Below are positions 1-8,401 of a stretch of DNA of 64,000 nucleotides, piece by piece. The notes beneath the pieces were generated by a model. That model was not told the DNA's origin. It did no database searches and saw only the letters and a program-made list of their open reading frames with translations. The stretch covers positions 434,001-498,000 of the forward strand of contig CAVVKW010000002.1 in the NCBI GenBank assembly GCA_963749035.1, read 5' to 3'. This stretch comes from CAVVKW01 sp963749035 (GTDB taxonomy: Bacteria > Verrucomicrobiota > Verrucomicrobiia > Chthoniobacterales > JAATET01). The stretch's first letter is position 1. The number at the start of each line of letters is the position of its first letter. The position numbers and the translations under genes were made by a program.

Positions 1-1209
1 CGGATCGATCGCTGTCTGATCGTCGTTGGAAGCCACTTCAGAGAGTTGGTCCAGTAACGTCCCAGTGTAGACGGCGAGGACAGTATCAAAATCGCTCCCG
101 TCTGTTTTGAATTCGAACGCCCCTGACGTTGGCGCCGTCCAAGAATACCACACTGAAGCACCTTGGATCGTGTCCGCATGGCTCGGCTCCGACGCCTGTT
201 TAGTAGCTCCAGAAGTGTTTTGCTGATATGGTGAAGCAACGCCGCTCAAGGAAAGCGCGTTTACGAACATATCGTTGGCGGGAGCGGACGTTGTCAGCGC
301 GGTAAATGTCACACTACTCGTCTGGTTGCCCCCTCGAACGGAGGCTGTGATAGAACTCGTTACGCCGATACCGCTTGGCTGTTGATAGAAAACCCCTGCC
401 TGGCCGTTCCTACGAGTGTAGCTTTCCAGCGTTTGGAATGTGCTCGTCTCACTCAGATTTTCAAGAAGTGCACCCCCTCCGGCGGTGACCGAATAGGTTA
501 CTGGGACCTGAAAAAGTTTCTCTCCGGTCGACATTGTGATCTCGGCAACCAGTGGCAATGCTAGGACAGTATTTGGTGCGGAAGTTTGGCTATCCCCAGA
601 ATATTTTGTGATTTCAGGTAGCAGAAAGCTGCTGCCATCAGTGGGGTCCGTCTGCTGAATGAATTCTTGAGTGTCCGAATTTCCATCGCTGTCAGAGTCT
701 TTGGACGAATCAGATGTTCCAAGGAGCCCTTCCTCATACGCATCGAGCGAGTCTTCGTCCAAATCCGCAGACCCCAGCGCAGCTACACGCCAAAACTCAC
801 GATCAGAAGTGCTCAGGGTGAGAGGAAGCGATATTCCGGCATTAGTTCCGATAATACTCGAACCGACCAAGTCCCATGGAGGAAGGAGCGTCTCCGAATG
901 CTGAAGACCATACTGAATGCCCAATACGCCGAACCAGTTGATATTTGGCCCAGAGTCGGAGAAATTCGTGGCGAATCGTGACAGCGGTGACCGCCAGTCC
1001 GTTCCGGCTATCGACTCTTCAAACCCTGACGCTCCGTCTCCGTCGAAATCACTGGACGGGAGGAAAGTCTCCGTAGATGGCGGCGGGTAGTTTGCCTCGT
1101 AAACGTCTGAAACGCCATCTGAGTTCAGGTCCAGCGATAAAAGGCTCGCCAACGGGAAAACCGTCGTCAAAAAGATAACCAGACCTCGTTTCGCGATTGG
1201 AAAGTTCAT
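1..1209 (-). CDS. Secreted protein with acidic Ca-binding motifs and a PPC-like beta-sandwich domain (C-terminus outside window)
   Basis: An uninterrupted minus-strand frame of 403 codons starts at ATG 1209 and runs off the window start. The first ~26 residues are a signal peptide (MNFPIAKRGLVIFL...PLASLLSL). Acidic motifs of the thrombospondin-3/EF-hand kind follow: LDLNSDGVSDVYE near residue 27, DFDGDGASGFEE near 55, and DLDEDSLDAYEE and DSDSDGNSDTQEF near 150-185. The last ~100 visible residues (PANDMFVNAL, GASVWYSWTAP, GSDFDTVLAVYTG, VASNDDQ) match a pre-peptidase-C-terminal-like domain common in large exported proteins of Planctomycetes and Verrucomicrobia. The protein is probably a large exported, calcium-stabilised protein. 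Base composition is lower in GC than in the core genes further right. The enzymatic or adhesive function, if any, lies outside the window. Confidence 0.8.
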   Translation of the reverse strand, partial: MNFPIAKRGLVIFLTTVFPLASLLSLDLNSDGVSDVYEANYPPPSTETFLPSSDFDGDGASGFEESIAGTDWRSPLSRFATNFSDSGPNINWFGVLGIQYGLQHSETLLPPWDLVGSSIIGTNAGISLPLTLSTSDREFWRVAALGSADLDEDSLDAYEEGLLGTSDSSKDSDSDGNSDTQEFIQQTDPTDGSSFLLPEITKYSGDSQTSAPNTVLALPLVAEITMSTGEKLFQVPVTYSVTAGGGALLENLSETSTFQTLESYTRRNGQAGVFYQQPSGIGVTSSITASVRGGNQTSSVTFTALTTSAPANDMFVNALSLSGVASPYQQNTSGATKQASEPSHADTIQGASVWYSWTAPTSGAFEFKTDGSDFDTVLAVYTGTLLDQLSEVASNDDQTAIDP

Positions 1210-1741
1210 GCAATTCAGGCGGTGTAGGAGGCGGTGTAGGATGACAACTCAGGCGGGAAGGCTGGTAGTGCTGGGGAAAGGAAGCTGCGTTTACTGGCAA
1301 GAGGTGGGCAACTTCATCCTCTTCTAACCAACCTCTGAGTTGCGCTTCAAGCAAAACCTGTTCCTTCTTCTTACGCCATTCCTGTTGAATACCAACGAGA
1401 GGGTCTGCTCTCTCAGGCTGGTGCGATCGGTCGACGGCTAGCACCGCTCACCATCTCTAGCAGCCTCGCCCCCGTAGTGTTCCTAGCTCAGACCAAAGAT
1501 TGCGAATAATCTCCAGTCGCCACCCTGTTTGACGCTCCCGTTTTCCCGTATCACGAATATCTTGGCGGAACAAATTGGGAACCTTGAGAAACTACCGTGG
1601 GTTCCCACTTGGTTCGGATTTTCGAAGGCCCGACAACCATAATTCCGCTGCGAGTGACTTGAAGCGGAGGATCGAAACGCCAGCAACTTCAACGGTTGGT
1701 CGACGGGGTCCAAGAATTGGCGACGGTATCTTGTTCTACCG
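1210..1741. other. Intergenic stretch without a convincing gene
   Basis: These 532 bp separate the minus-strand secreted-protein gene from the first plus-strand reading frame. A minus-strand frame enters from 1444 and reads on into the secreted-protein gene in another phase; its first ~55 residues look weakly helical and gene-like, but the rest is a shadow. The stretch must hold the promoter of the minus-strand gene. It may also hold an island boundary, but no integrase, repeat or tRNA fragment was recognised. Confidence 0.5.
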
Positions 1742-1951
1742 ATGAACAAGACAAATATTTTCAAAAGCGGTTCTTCAACTACCCCCGTCGAAACCACTTC
1801 ATACACTACACCCTCACAATCAGATGGTTCGACGTCCAGGTATCAGCAAGTTCTTTTACATCAGATGCATTATGCAGGTTGGTCGATTGTTTTGCTCTAC
1901 TTATTGTTCTTCGTAGCGATGTTTCTCCGAATCCGGCCGAAAAAGCGCTAG
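1742..1951 (+). CDS. Possible small tail-anchored membrane protein
   Basis: A 69-codon frame starts at ATG 1742 and ends at TAG 1949-1951. The N-terminal 40 residues are Ser/Thr-rich and polar. Residues ~46-64 form one clear hydrophobic helix (WSIVLLYLLFFVAMFL), followed by the basic tail RIRPKKR, the layout expected of a tail-anchored inner-membrane protein. No Shine-Dalgarno site is visible. The end lies 30 bp before the next start on the same strand, so the two could be co-transcribed, and both encode membrane proteins. No family was recognised, and with a single small frame in an AT-richer region a chance ORF cannot be excluded. Confidence 0.4.
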   Translation: MNKTNIFKSGSSTTPVETTSYTTPSQSDGSTSRYQQVLLHQMHYAGWSIVLLYLLFFVAMFLRIRPKKR

Positions 1952-1981
1952 AATCACCCGCTTGACGGACTGTCACCACCC

Positions 1982-3784
1982 GTGCATAACCGCCTCTCCA
2001 TGGGCGAAGAAGATCAACCTACTTCAAATGCGCAGATACTAAAAGCTGTCGCGGATACAGTTTTACAGTATTGCAAACTGGCGGGCGTCCTTGCGACTGC
2101 TCTCGGATTTTTCACAATTTTTGCAAGGTGCGTTCAGCTTAACTTCTTTCCGTCAATCTCGATAGAATCGGCAACGAGCGCGTTTCTCGCTGTCGCAACA
2201 CTGACATCAGTGATGTTTGTGGTCATCCTGTCGGGGATCGCAACCCCAGCGATGTTCTTAAGCACATTCCTTGGAAAGCATCGCCGTAGCGTATCAGATG
2301 CCAAAAATCCGCAGTCGCACACTCAAGCACATCTAATTTTCATAACTCTCCTATCCTGCATTTTCGCTTCAGCAGCAGTATTTCTTGCGGCAACCCTATA
2401 TCTAACCCACTACCTTCCGCCGGACTACAGTGCGGAACTTTCAATTGCTAGCGCGCTGACTTTTGCAATTTCGCTTTTTGGGGCGGTTTGGTTTATAGGT
2501 AGATCGACTGGCAGGACAAAGCCGATGCCTGAAAAGACAGCCCAAAGATTTCGTCGACGGACTGGAAGAGCACTCCATTTCAATAAGTATTTCCGCCTAA
2601 TTAAAAAGGATATCTATTCAGTTTTCACCATAACTGTTTCCTTTGGACTGGTGGCATTTTTCTTCAGCATCTCGATTTGCCTGCTTATATTCGAATCCGA
2701 AAAATCCGCGGTGATGCAAACCATTGTAATTGCCGCGATTGCGGGATTTACCGTGGCAATGTCTATTGCTCTTTATGCAACGCAGGATCGCCCAATAATA
2801 TTTTCCGTCATCGGCGGAAACATTGCTATTGCACTCGTGGCCTTATTGGCAATTCCCAGCTTATCTGGAGGAATAGTTAGAGCTTTAGGCATTGGATCGC
2901 TGTTTCACCAAACGATTACGGTAGATAGGCTTGGAGCTGACATTTTGAGGTCTGCTGGAATACCGGTCTATCCAGCCTCAAACGAGAGCACCTATTGGAA
3001 TAGCACAAGAATTGATGTTCTGCTCCAACTGGGCGAAAAAACACTGTTGGAGACAACGAGCGACTGGACCAACAATCGAATTAAATTGACCATCCCATCA
3101 AAAAGCATTCTTGCGATGGCGACGATCAACCGTCGAAGCTATCAAAATCAGATATTCTTCGCTGATGAAAAACAAGTCAAAGCAAACCAGATGCTCGCCT
3201 ATTTCCGAGCATCCTTTTTTCCTTCCAATGGCTACGAAATGAATCGGGAGGTGTCTACCAAAGCAATCTTCGTAGTTCAGCAAGCGGCAAATTCTTCGAC
3301 GCTCGACGCCGCTAGAAACATCACGGCACTGAGTGAATTTCTCGGATCAACGTCTCACGTAAAAGTAATTACTCAGACATATTCTCCCGGCACCCCATTC
3401 GTTACTTCCAGACTTGCTCAGCTAGTCGACTCTTCAATTGCTAGCAACGAACAAACCATCGTCGTTTTCATTGGTTTCACGTCACCATTGAATTCGGCTG
3501 ACGCTGGATTCCACGCCAAAGGACCGCTCAGCCAAGAGATTCGGTCAATTTTCGAATTTTCGGCGAGATCCGTTGGGATGTCTCTGCTTGAATCGAAAGC
3601 GCACATTAGCCCAATTCGGAAAGAACTGAGTGAGCGTTTCAATTTCCAAGAACACGTTACTGTCTGTGAATTGGATATTAACCTTCGATGGATAGGATCA
3701 CATGACCTAGCTGGAAATGACGTCTTCTCGAAAGCTGTGTCGTTTCTCATGACCTTTGCATCCAGCGTGAATACTCTTGAATAG
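1982..3784 (+). CDS. Polytopic membrane protein with a large C-terminal soluble domain, unknown function
   Basis: The frame gives 600 residues from GTG 1982; an in-frame ATG at 2000 is an equally good start. About seven hydrophobic segments lie in the first half (roughly residues 30-52, 62-95, 115-140, 148-170, 212-236, 240-262 and 270-297). A ~300-residue mostly soluble C-terminal part follows (NESTYWNSTRIDVLLQLGEK, IVVFIGFTSPLN, HVTVCELDINLRWIG). No catalytic motif or known family was recognised. The gene has the lowest GC and the most AT-rich codon use in the window, which points to horizontal acquisition. It lies just upstream of the transposase gene on the same strand and may be cargo or an independent island gene. 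Membrane-anchored proteins of this layout occur in defence islands, but that is only an analogy. Confidence 0.7.
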   Translation: MHNRLSMGEEDQPTSNAQILKAVADTVLQYCKLAGVLATALGFFTIFARCVQLNFFPSISIESATSAFLAVATLTSVMFVVILSGIATPAMFLSTFLGKHRRSVSDAKNPQSHTQAHLIFITLLSCIFASAAVFLAATLYLTHYLPPDYSAELSIASALTFAISLFGAVWFIGRSTGRTKPMPEKTAQRFRRRTGRALHFNKYFRLIKKDIYSVFTITVSFGLVAFFFSISICLLIFESEKSAVMQTIVIAAIAGFTVAMSIALYATQDRPIIFSVIGGNIAIALVALLAIPSLSGGIVRALGIGSLFHQTITVDRLGADILRSAGIPVYPASNESTYWNSTRIDVLLQLGEKTLLETTSDWTNNRIKLTIPSKSILAMATINRRSYQNQIFFADEKQVKANQMLAYFRASFFPSNGYEMNREVSTKAIFVVQQAANSSTLDAARNITALSEFLGSTSHVKVITQTYSPGTPFVTSRLAQLVDSSIASNEQTIVVFIGFTSPLNSADAGFHAKGPLSQEIRSIFEFSARSVGMSLLESKAHISPIRKELSERFNFQEHVTVCELDINLRWIGSHDLAGNDVFSKAVSFLMTFASSVNTLE

Positions 3785-4015
3785 AACTGTTGAAAACCCG
3801 GATCACTGGGTGGTTGAGGATTAAGTTCACTCTTAGATTGCGTCGAATTACCATTTCAGCTTCTGCGAAGCATCCGAGGTAGAGACAAATTGCGTAATCC
3901 GTTCATTGAAATGTGAAGTGGTTGTTGAGCAGACGGCTAGGCGCGTCGGTTCGAGCTACATTTTGCACTCACGTCATCACTTCGGGAGCCCAAGTGGTCC
4001 CAGTATCTTCCTCGT
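3785..4015. promoter_or_regulatory. Non-coding gap before the transposase; candidate left end of the element
   Basis: This 231-bp gap between the membrane-protein stop and the transposase ATG contains no gene. It holds the 11-mer AAGCATCCGAG at 3868-3878, which recurs on the same strand at 8402-8412 beyond the last gene of the module. Two loosely similar blocks (ATTGCGT followed by AAT..CC) lie near 3835 and 3890. TGT at 3789 could be the first bases of a Tn7/Mu-like end, but no inverted partner to the right side was established. The transposase promoter presumably lies here too. Confidence 0.3.
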
Positions 4016-5524
4016 ATGAGTGTAGATACGGAACTCGCTAGTCCTAAAAAGTCCGCGTTCGTTTTGAAACGACGCTCGATCGTCAACGCGTTGAAAAAAG
4101 GCGAGGGCACCAAAAAAGAAATTGCCGACCGCTTCGCTGTATGTGATCGGACGGTGGGTAATATCGCCAAGAAGATATCGGACGGCGCAGATCCCATTGC
4201 CGATAAGAGATTCGAGAACACTGGCCGTCCTTCAGGTGTAACTGACGAAATTCTCCAGTTCGCTCTCAGTTACTTGCGCTTTCGACCGAAGGCGACATTC
4301 CCGGCCATTCTGCGAGAGATCGAGCGACGCCGTGACGAGTTCGAGAGCCACATCCCGACTCCGAGACAGCTTCGATATGTGCTCAACGGGCGCCTCGCGG
4401 AGATCACGCAGGGTCTCAGAAATGGGCAAAAGGAGTTTTACGAAGATCACGCCATCGTCGTGCGAAAGGAATACCACCGCGTGAACGAGATTTGGCAGAT
4501 CGACTGCACAGAGGCCGACATTTGGGCCTTGGATGTGCGGGATGGGTGCACGCTCTTCAAGCCGTGGCTCGTTTCAATCATTGATGTGTGTAGTCGCACG
4601 ATTCCCTACCTTCTCGTTCTCGATCACTCCCCCACCAGTGCCGACATCCTTCTTGCTCTACGCACAGCGATCCTGCCTTCTGGCGAGCCACTTCATCCCT
4701 ATTATGGGTTGCCCGAAACTCTGAGCGTCGACAACGCCTCAAATTTTTTGTCGGCAGAAACCTCTGATGCGCTCAACCGGCTGGGCATCACGCTCGATAA
4801 TATCCCGATCAAGGCACCAATGGCGCACGGGATCGTGGAGCGACTATTCAGAACAATTCAAGGTGACTTGCTTGCCTCTCTTGAAGGTTACACCAAGCAG
4901 CCCCATGGGCTGAAGAAGGCCCGGAAGCATGGCGCGATTCCGTATCCGGTTCTTCAGCGAATCGTAGATCGATGGATTGCGGAGTATCACCTCCGCGACC
5001 ATCGCACCCTCAAGTGCAGCCCATTCGAAAAGTGGCACCAAGGGTTGGAAACAGCAATTGGACTCGCGGTGGATCGAAAAACCGTATTCGCGGCGATGAA
5101 GACCCGAGAAGACGTGTTCGTCGATCGCGACGGCATTCTCACAAAAGACGGTCGGCATCTGAACGCAAAATTCCTGACGCACTTTGTGCGGAAGACGATC
5201 ACTTTGCGGAAGCCGTTAATTCCCGGAGAGTCTCAGATCGAAGCTTACGATGGCAGAAAGCGCCTCGGCATTGTCACTCCAATCGAAGGCGACGATGTGA
5301 CCGCCGCTTCGATCGCGAGCGAGAGACTGCGGTCCTACAAGGATATCGAGCGCCTCCGGAAGCGTCTGACCAAATCACTCAAACGGGTGCCTCCGATTGT
5401 GACCGAGGCGATGCTTCCGGTCGATCCAGCCAAGGCTCCGCCGGCACCGAAAGTCGGGAAAACTCGTCGAAGCAGCAAGGCGGACGACGAATCCATTCCT
5501 GATCTTTCTGTGGAGCCAGAATAG
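4016..5524 (+). CDS. TnsB/TniA/MuA-type DDE transposase
   Basis: 502 residues. An N-terminal helix-turn-helix region (about residues 15-75; KKEIADRFAVCDRTVGNIAKK) is followed by a retroviral-integrase-fold domain (about 155-300). The catalytic triad is visible: Asp163 (WQIDCTE), Asp239 (LSVDNASNF) and Glu275 (HGIVERLFR), giving the D-35-E spacing of this superfamily. A beta-barrel-like segment near residues 360-430 (DVFVDRDGILTKDGRHLN) is typical of Mu/TnsB transposases. The enzyme should bind the transposon ends and join 3' ends to target DNA. It is shorter than Tn7 TnsB (about 700 residues) and closer to TniA. The stop is 29 bp before the ATPase ATG. GC is intermediate between the AT-rich neighbour and the core genome. 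Confidence 0.88.
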   Translation: MSVDTELASPKKSAFVLKRRSIVNALKKGEGTKKEIADRFAVCDRTVGNIAKKISDGADPIADKRFENTGRPSGVTDEILQFALSYLRFRPKATFPAILREIERRRDEFESHIPTPRQLRYVLNGRLAEITQGLRNGQKEFYEDHAIVVRKEYHRVNEIWQIDCTEADIWALDVRDGCTLFKPWLVSIIDVCSRTIPYLLVLDHSPTSADILLALRTAILPSGEPLHPYYGLPETLSVDNASNFLSAETSDALNRLGITLDNIPIKAPMAHGIVERLFRTIQGDLLASLEGYTKQPHGLKKARKHGAIPYPVLQRIVDRWIAEYHLRDHRTLKCSPFEKWHQGLETAIGLAVDRKTVFAAMKTREDVFVDRDGILTKDGRHLNAKFLTHFVRKTITLRKPLIPGESQIEAYDGRKRLGIVTPIEGDDVTAASIASERLRSYKDIERLRKRLTKSLKRVPPIVTEAMLPVDPAKAPPAPKVGKTRRSSKADDESIPDLSVEPE

Positions 5525-5553
5525 CCGCATTGCGCAGCAAGTATCTTCGATTC

Positions 5554-6381
5554 ATGGACTCAAAATTCATCCTCGATAACTCGGAAGACGATGTCGCTTT
5601 CGAGGAAAGGGCTGTTTTGCCAAAGCAGCAGATTGTCACGACGCCATTTGTAGAGGGTTGCTGCCGCATGTTTGAAAACTGTCGGACAACTAGGTCGATC
5701 GGAATCATTCAAGGCCCAAGCGGAACAGGTAAGACGATTGCCCTTGATGTCATTCGCAGTCGGGTCGCTGCCGCTGCCTCGCCTAGCATCGTGCATGTGA
5801 TGCAATGCTGTCGAGCAACCGGACCTTCCTCTGGAGTCCGGGCGATTATGCTGGATCTTGGGATCGGGGGTGCAGTTACGAGCAATCGGTCGGTGGCGGG
5901 ACTCGCCTATTTGTTAAAGCTCGCCCAGCGCGAGATCGCTTCCACGAACATCGTGGCCATCTGTCTCGACGACGCTGACCAGTATTCGATCGAAACACTG
6001 GAAGGTGTCGTCCGTCTCTTCGACCAACTCCGTGATGTTGCGCCAGTCGTTTTCCTCATGACCGGAGTGGCTCCCGAATCGCAGTGGATCGGTCAGATCC
6101 CGGCGGCGGCTACCCGAACCTTGCACATCGAACGATCCGAACCGCTGACGCAAAAAATGACGGGGGCGGTTCTCAAGAAAATGAGCGCAAAGCTTGATGG
6201 ACTCGTCGGGGCAGATCTCAACGGTAACGAGTTATCGAAGGGCAGTGTGAAGGCAATTCACACTCATACCGGCGGTCTCCTCCGGCGTCTGAGATTTTTC
6301 TCGGATCTGGCGAATGCGGATGCACGACAGGTTCTCGACCGAAAGGCTGTCGATGAGTTGCTGGCTCAGATGGAGGCGTAA
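5554..6381 (+). CDS. TnsC/TniB-like AAA+ ATPase of the transposition module
   Basis: 275 residues from ATG 5554; an upstream in-frame TTG at 5530 is an alternative. Walker A is GPSGTGKT at residues 54-61. Walker B is VAICLDDADQYS near residue 140. A sensor-like segment (VVFLMTGVAPESQW) and a C-terminal helical lid (GGLLRRLRFFSDLANADA) follow. This matches the TnsC/TniB/MuB/IstB-type NTPases, which bind target DNA with ATP and recruit and activate the transposase. The gene follows the transposase directly and its TAA overlaps the next ATG (TAATG at 6379-6383), so the three genes are probably one translationally coupled operon. Confidence 0.85.
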   Translation: MDSKFILDNSEDDVAFEERAVLPKQQIVTTPFVEGCCRMFENCRTTRSIGIIQGPSGTGKTIALDVIRSRVAAAASPSIVHVMQCCRATGPSSGVRAIMLDLGIGGAVTSNRSVAGLAYLLKLAQREIASTNIVAICLDDADQYSIETLEGVVRLFDQLRDVAPVVFLMTGVAPESQWIGQIPAAATRTLHIERSEPLTQKMTGAVLKKMSAKLDGLVGADLNGNELSKGSVKAIHTHTGGLLRRLRFFSDLANADARQVLDRKAVDELLAQMEA

Positions 6382-7178
6382 TGTTCTACGCTGTTGGAAA
6401 CGAAAGCGCAGAAATTCGCGCAGACGTCTATCGGTTGTGCAAACGACTTGGAAGGCCCGTTTCGTCGAAGGATTTGCTGCGACACTACAGATCGCGTCCG
6501 GATTCTCGTCCGTTGGTCATGCAGCGCCTAGGGCAGGTGCTGTTCAAGCTCTCGCGAAGGCCCGGGCGAACGGACATGCCGCTCGCGCGGATCGGTGTGA
6601 TCGGAAATCTGGCATTCTATGCGCCGCAGAATAGTAAAATCTGGAGATCGGCTTTTCGAGCCCACGAGATATTTTACGGCATTTCTGAGCAGTGCTTATT
6701 TCGAATGCCGGAACATGCCAGTCGGCTCCTTGGCACGCGTTTTGATTCTTTAGCTCAAAATGCTTTGGCGGGGTTTGTGCAGGAATGGCAGGAGCCCTTC
6801 GAACGGCATCTTCCTCCAGATCCCACAATCGAGAACGACTTCCGAAGTTTGCTCGGCATGGCAGCGAAGAACGCTGTGATTGCGTTTATACCCGTCCGAC
6901 CTCGATCGATGGTTTGCCGAGCCGAGGCGGACGCAATTTTGCGAGAGGAATATGGAATCAGGATGCCAATGACATCCGCCGATGCCATGAGCACGGGTCG
7001 GCACCTCGTTCACCTCGCCTGGCCCCAGTCCAGCCTCTTTCTTCGGGCCGACTGCGAATATTGGGAGGACCAAGTTCGCACTTATTGCGCCTCTCGATGG
7101 CCCGTCAACAACGCCGAGCGCAATTTTGGAAAGGCTTTATCGCTGGCTATGCGCTACGGAGCGGGCGGAATGGATTGA
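6381..7178 (+). CDS. Winged-helix-like protein of the transposition module, unknown function
   Basis: 265 residues, translationally coupled to the ATPase gene through TAATG. The N-terminal 85 residues look like a winged helix (IRADVYRLCKRLGRPVSSKDLLRHYR, a recognition-helix-like stretch RPLVMQRLGQVLFKLSRR, then IGVIGNLAFYAPQ). The rest is mostly helical with no recognised family. Tn7-like operons usually carry TniQ/TnsD at this place, but none of the TniQ zinc-finger cysteine pairs or the N-terminal LP.R..E..LSW motif is present. A role in target-site choice or regulation is inferred from position and the DNA-binding-like N-terminus only. The 3' end overlaps that of the convergent nuclease gene by 42 bp. 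Confidence 0.65.
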   Translation: MFYAVGNESAEIRADVYRLCKRLGRPVSSKDLLRHYRSRPDSRPLVMQRLGQVLFKLSRRPGRTDMPLARIGVIGNLAFYAPQNSKIWRSAFRAHEIFYGISEQCLFRMPEHASRLLGTRFDSLAQNALAGFVQEWQEPFERHLPPDPTIENDFRSLLGMAAKNAVIAFIPVRPRSMVCRAEADAILREEYGIRMPMTSADAMSTGRHLVHLAWPQSSLFLRADCEYWEDQVRTYCASRWPVNNAERNFGKALSLAMRYGAGGMD

Positions 7179-8351
7179 TTCTAGGGCTAGTAAGGTCTTT
7201 TCCACACTTGGATGGTTGGAGTGGGTGATGACCGTGGCGGGAAGCTCCTCGAATAGGCTAGCGATCTCCTTTTTTACCAATAGGACAGTTGGGGGGAGAG
7301 TGACACCCGCCAAGCTCTCCGCCTTGGGAACGGCATACCTCGGATCGTTTTTTCCGACGATCTCGACAATCACGGCGACGCCTTCTTTTCGAGCTTCAAA
7401 ATCCGGACAGAAGATCCGGGTCCCGTGAACGATGAGCCTCGGCTCCCGATGCAATGTCCACCCATTCCGCTCCTCACGATGCCACGAGTTCCAGAACCCC
7501 TCTTCGACTTTTGAGTCAAACTTGGTAGGCGGAGCTTTCGCTGACAGATACCCGCTCGATCCGTTTACGCAGATGGTCCCGGAGAAAACATGATCTTTGA
7601 ATTTTGCCGATAACGACCATCCGCGGAGCCGGACCAGGGAGCTTGCGAGCTTCGACAGCGCACGTCCAAATCCGAATGATCCCGTAAAATGAGCGCTGCT
7701 TTTCAAGAGAAAGCGATATCCGCCAGCAATCTCGATCACGTCGAAAGAAAAACCACTTAAACGGGCGAGTCGGACCGCAGCGTTGAAATCCTCCGTTACC
7801 TCGATCTCTGCGGAGGAACAATTAAACAGCACGGCGCGAAGTTGAAAGAGGTCGTATTCGGCCAGAATTACCGATGGATCGACCGAAACAATATCCTTGA
7901 GCACCTGACGGGATGCACTTCCTGCGATGGATTCTTTGAGGTCGTTAACGTCATCGAACCCCACATCGCGAGTGGCCGCAAGCAGAGTGAATCCATCCAG
8001 CGAAAGGGCTTCATCGACCCTGTCAACCGGGAGCAGCAGACGAGCATTTATCGCGCTCAGAAAACGCACTGAATCGAAACGCCGGTCCACGGTTTCCCAA
8101 GACTGACGATCCAATAAGATTTTTCTCATTGCGGAGGCTCGCCGCGCATCCCAGCGACCTCCTTTTATCACTGCGGGCGCTGTCAGACTGCGATCAATAC
8201 AATCACGTGCCTTTCCCACGAGTTCCGGTAGCAGCGCGCTCCAACCCGAGATGACACTGGCACAAAGCTTGGAAGCCGTCCCACAGTCCAAGCGATCCGG
8301 CACAACAATGCCGTTCTCGACCTTGTAGATACGCAGCGCATTGGGAATCAC
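7137..8351 (-). CDS. DUF790/Bax1-like PD-(D/E)xK nuclease
   Basis: 404 residues from GTG 8351; the N-terminus (MIPNALRIYKVENGIVVP) fits the family start. The central part (YDLFQLRAVLFNCSSAEIEV, then a segment around residues 185-260) and the C-terminal nuclease core (FDSKVEEGFW at 278-287, GWTLHREPRLIV, RIFCPDFEA at 312-320, VIVEIVGK at 327-334) match the order of conserved blocks in DUF790/Bax1. Asp317 and Glu330 are the likely metal ligands, with Glu283 upstream. Family members usually pair with an XPB helicase in DNA repair; no helicase is present here. Instead the gene is convergent with a transposase-ATPase operon that lacks TnsA, so it may supply the second-strand cut. That role is inferred. 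The usual GFWTPEYL block after the glutamate is altered to GKNDPRYA. Confidence 0.72.
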   Translation of the reverse strand: MIPNALRIYKVENGIVVPDRLDCGTASKLCASVISGWSALLPELVGKARDCIDRSLTAPAVIKGGRWDARRASAMRKILLDRQSWETVDRRFDSVRFLSAINARLLLPVDRVDEALSLDGFTLLAATRDVGFDDVNDLKESIAGSASRQVLKDIVSVDPSVILAEYDLFQLRAVLFNCSSAEIEVTEDFNAAVRLARLSGFSFDVIEIAGGYRFLLKSSAHFTGSFGFGRALSKLASSLVRLRGWSLSAKFKDHVFSGTICVNGSSGYLSAKAPPTKFDSKVEEGFWNSWHREERNGWTLHREPRLIVHGTRIFCPDFEARKEGVAVIVEIVGKNDPRYAVPKAESLAGVTLPPTVLLVKKEIASLFEELPATVITHSNHPSVEKTLLALESIHSARSVAHSQR

Positions 8352-8401
8352 CCATGCAGGATACTCGAAAACTTGATTTTAGGTGTCGGCGGCGTGGTGA
8401 A

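Noticed and set aside
1049..1444. 131-codon minus-strand frame overlapping the start of the secreted-protein gene
   Set aside because: Its second half is another phase of the secreted-protein gene. The first ~55 residues look somewhat gene-like but match nothing and lack a defined end, so no gene was called.
3785..4015. Terminal inverted repeat matching the right end
   Set aside because: TGT at 3789 was compared with the sequence inward from ACA 8519-8521; the similarity beyond the first four bases is too weak to call.
6381..7178. TniQ/TnsD identity for the third gene of the transposition operon
   Set aside because: The position fits, but zinc-finger cysteine pairs and the N-terminal TniQ motif are absent; it was described as an unknown winged-helix-like protein.
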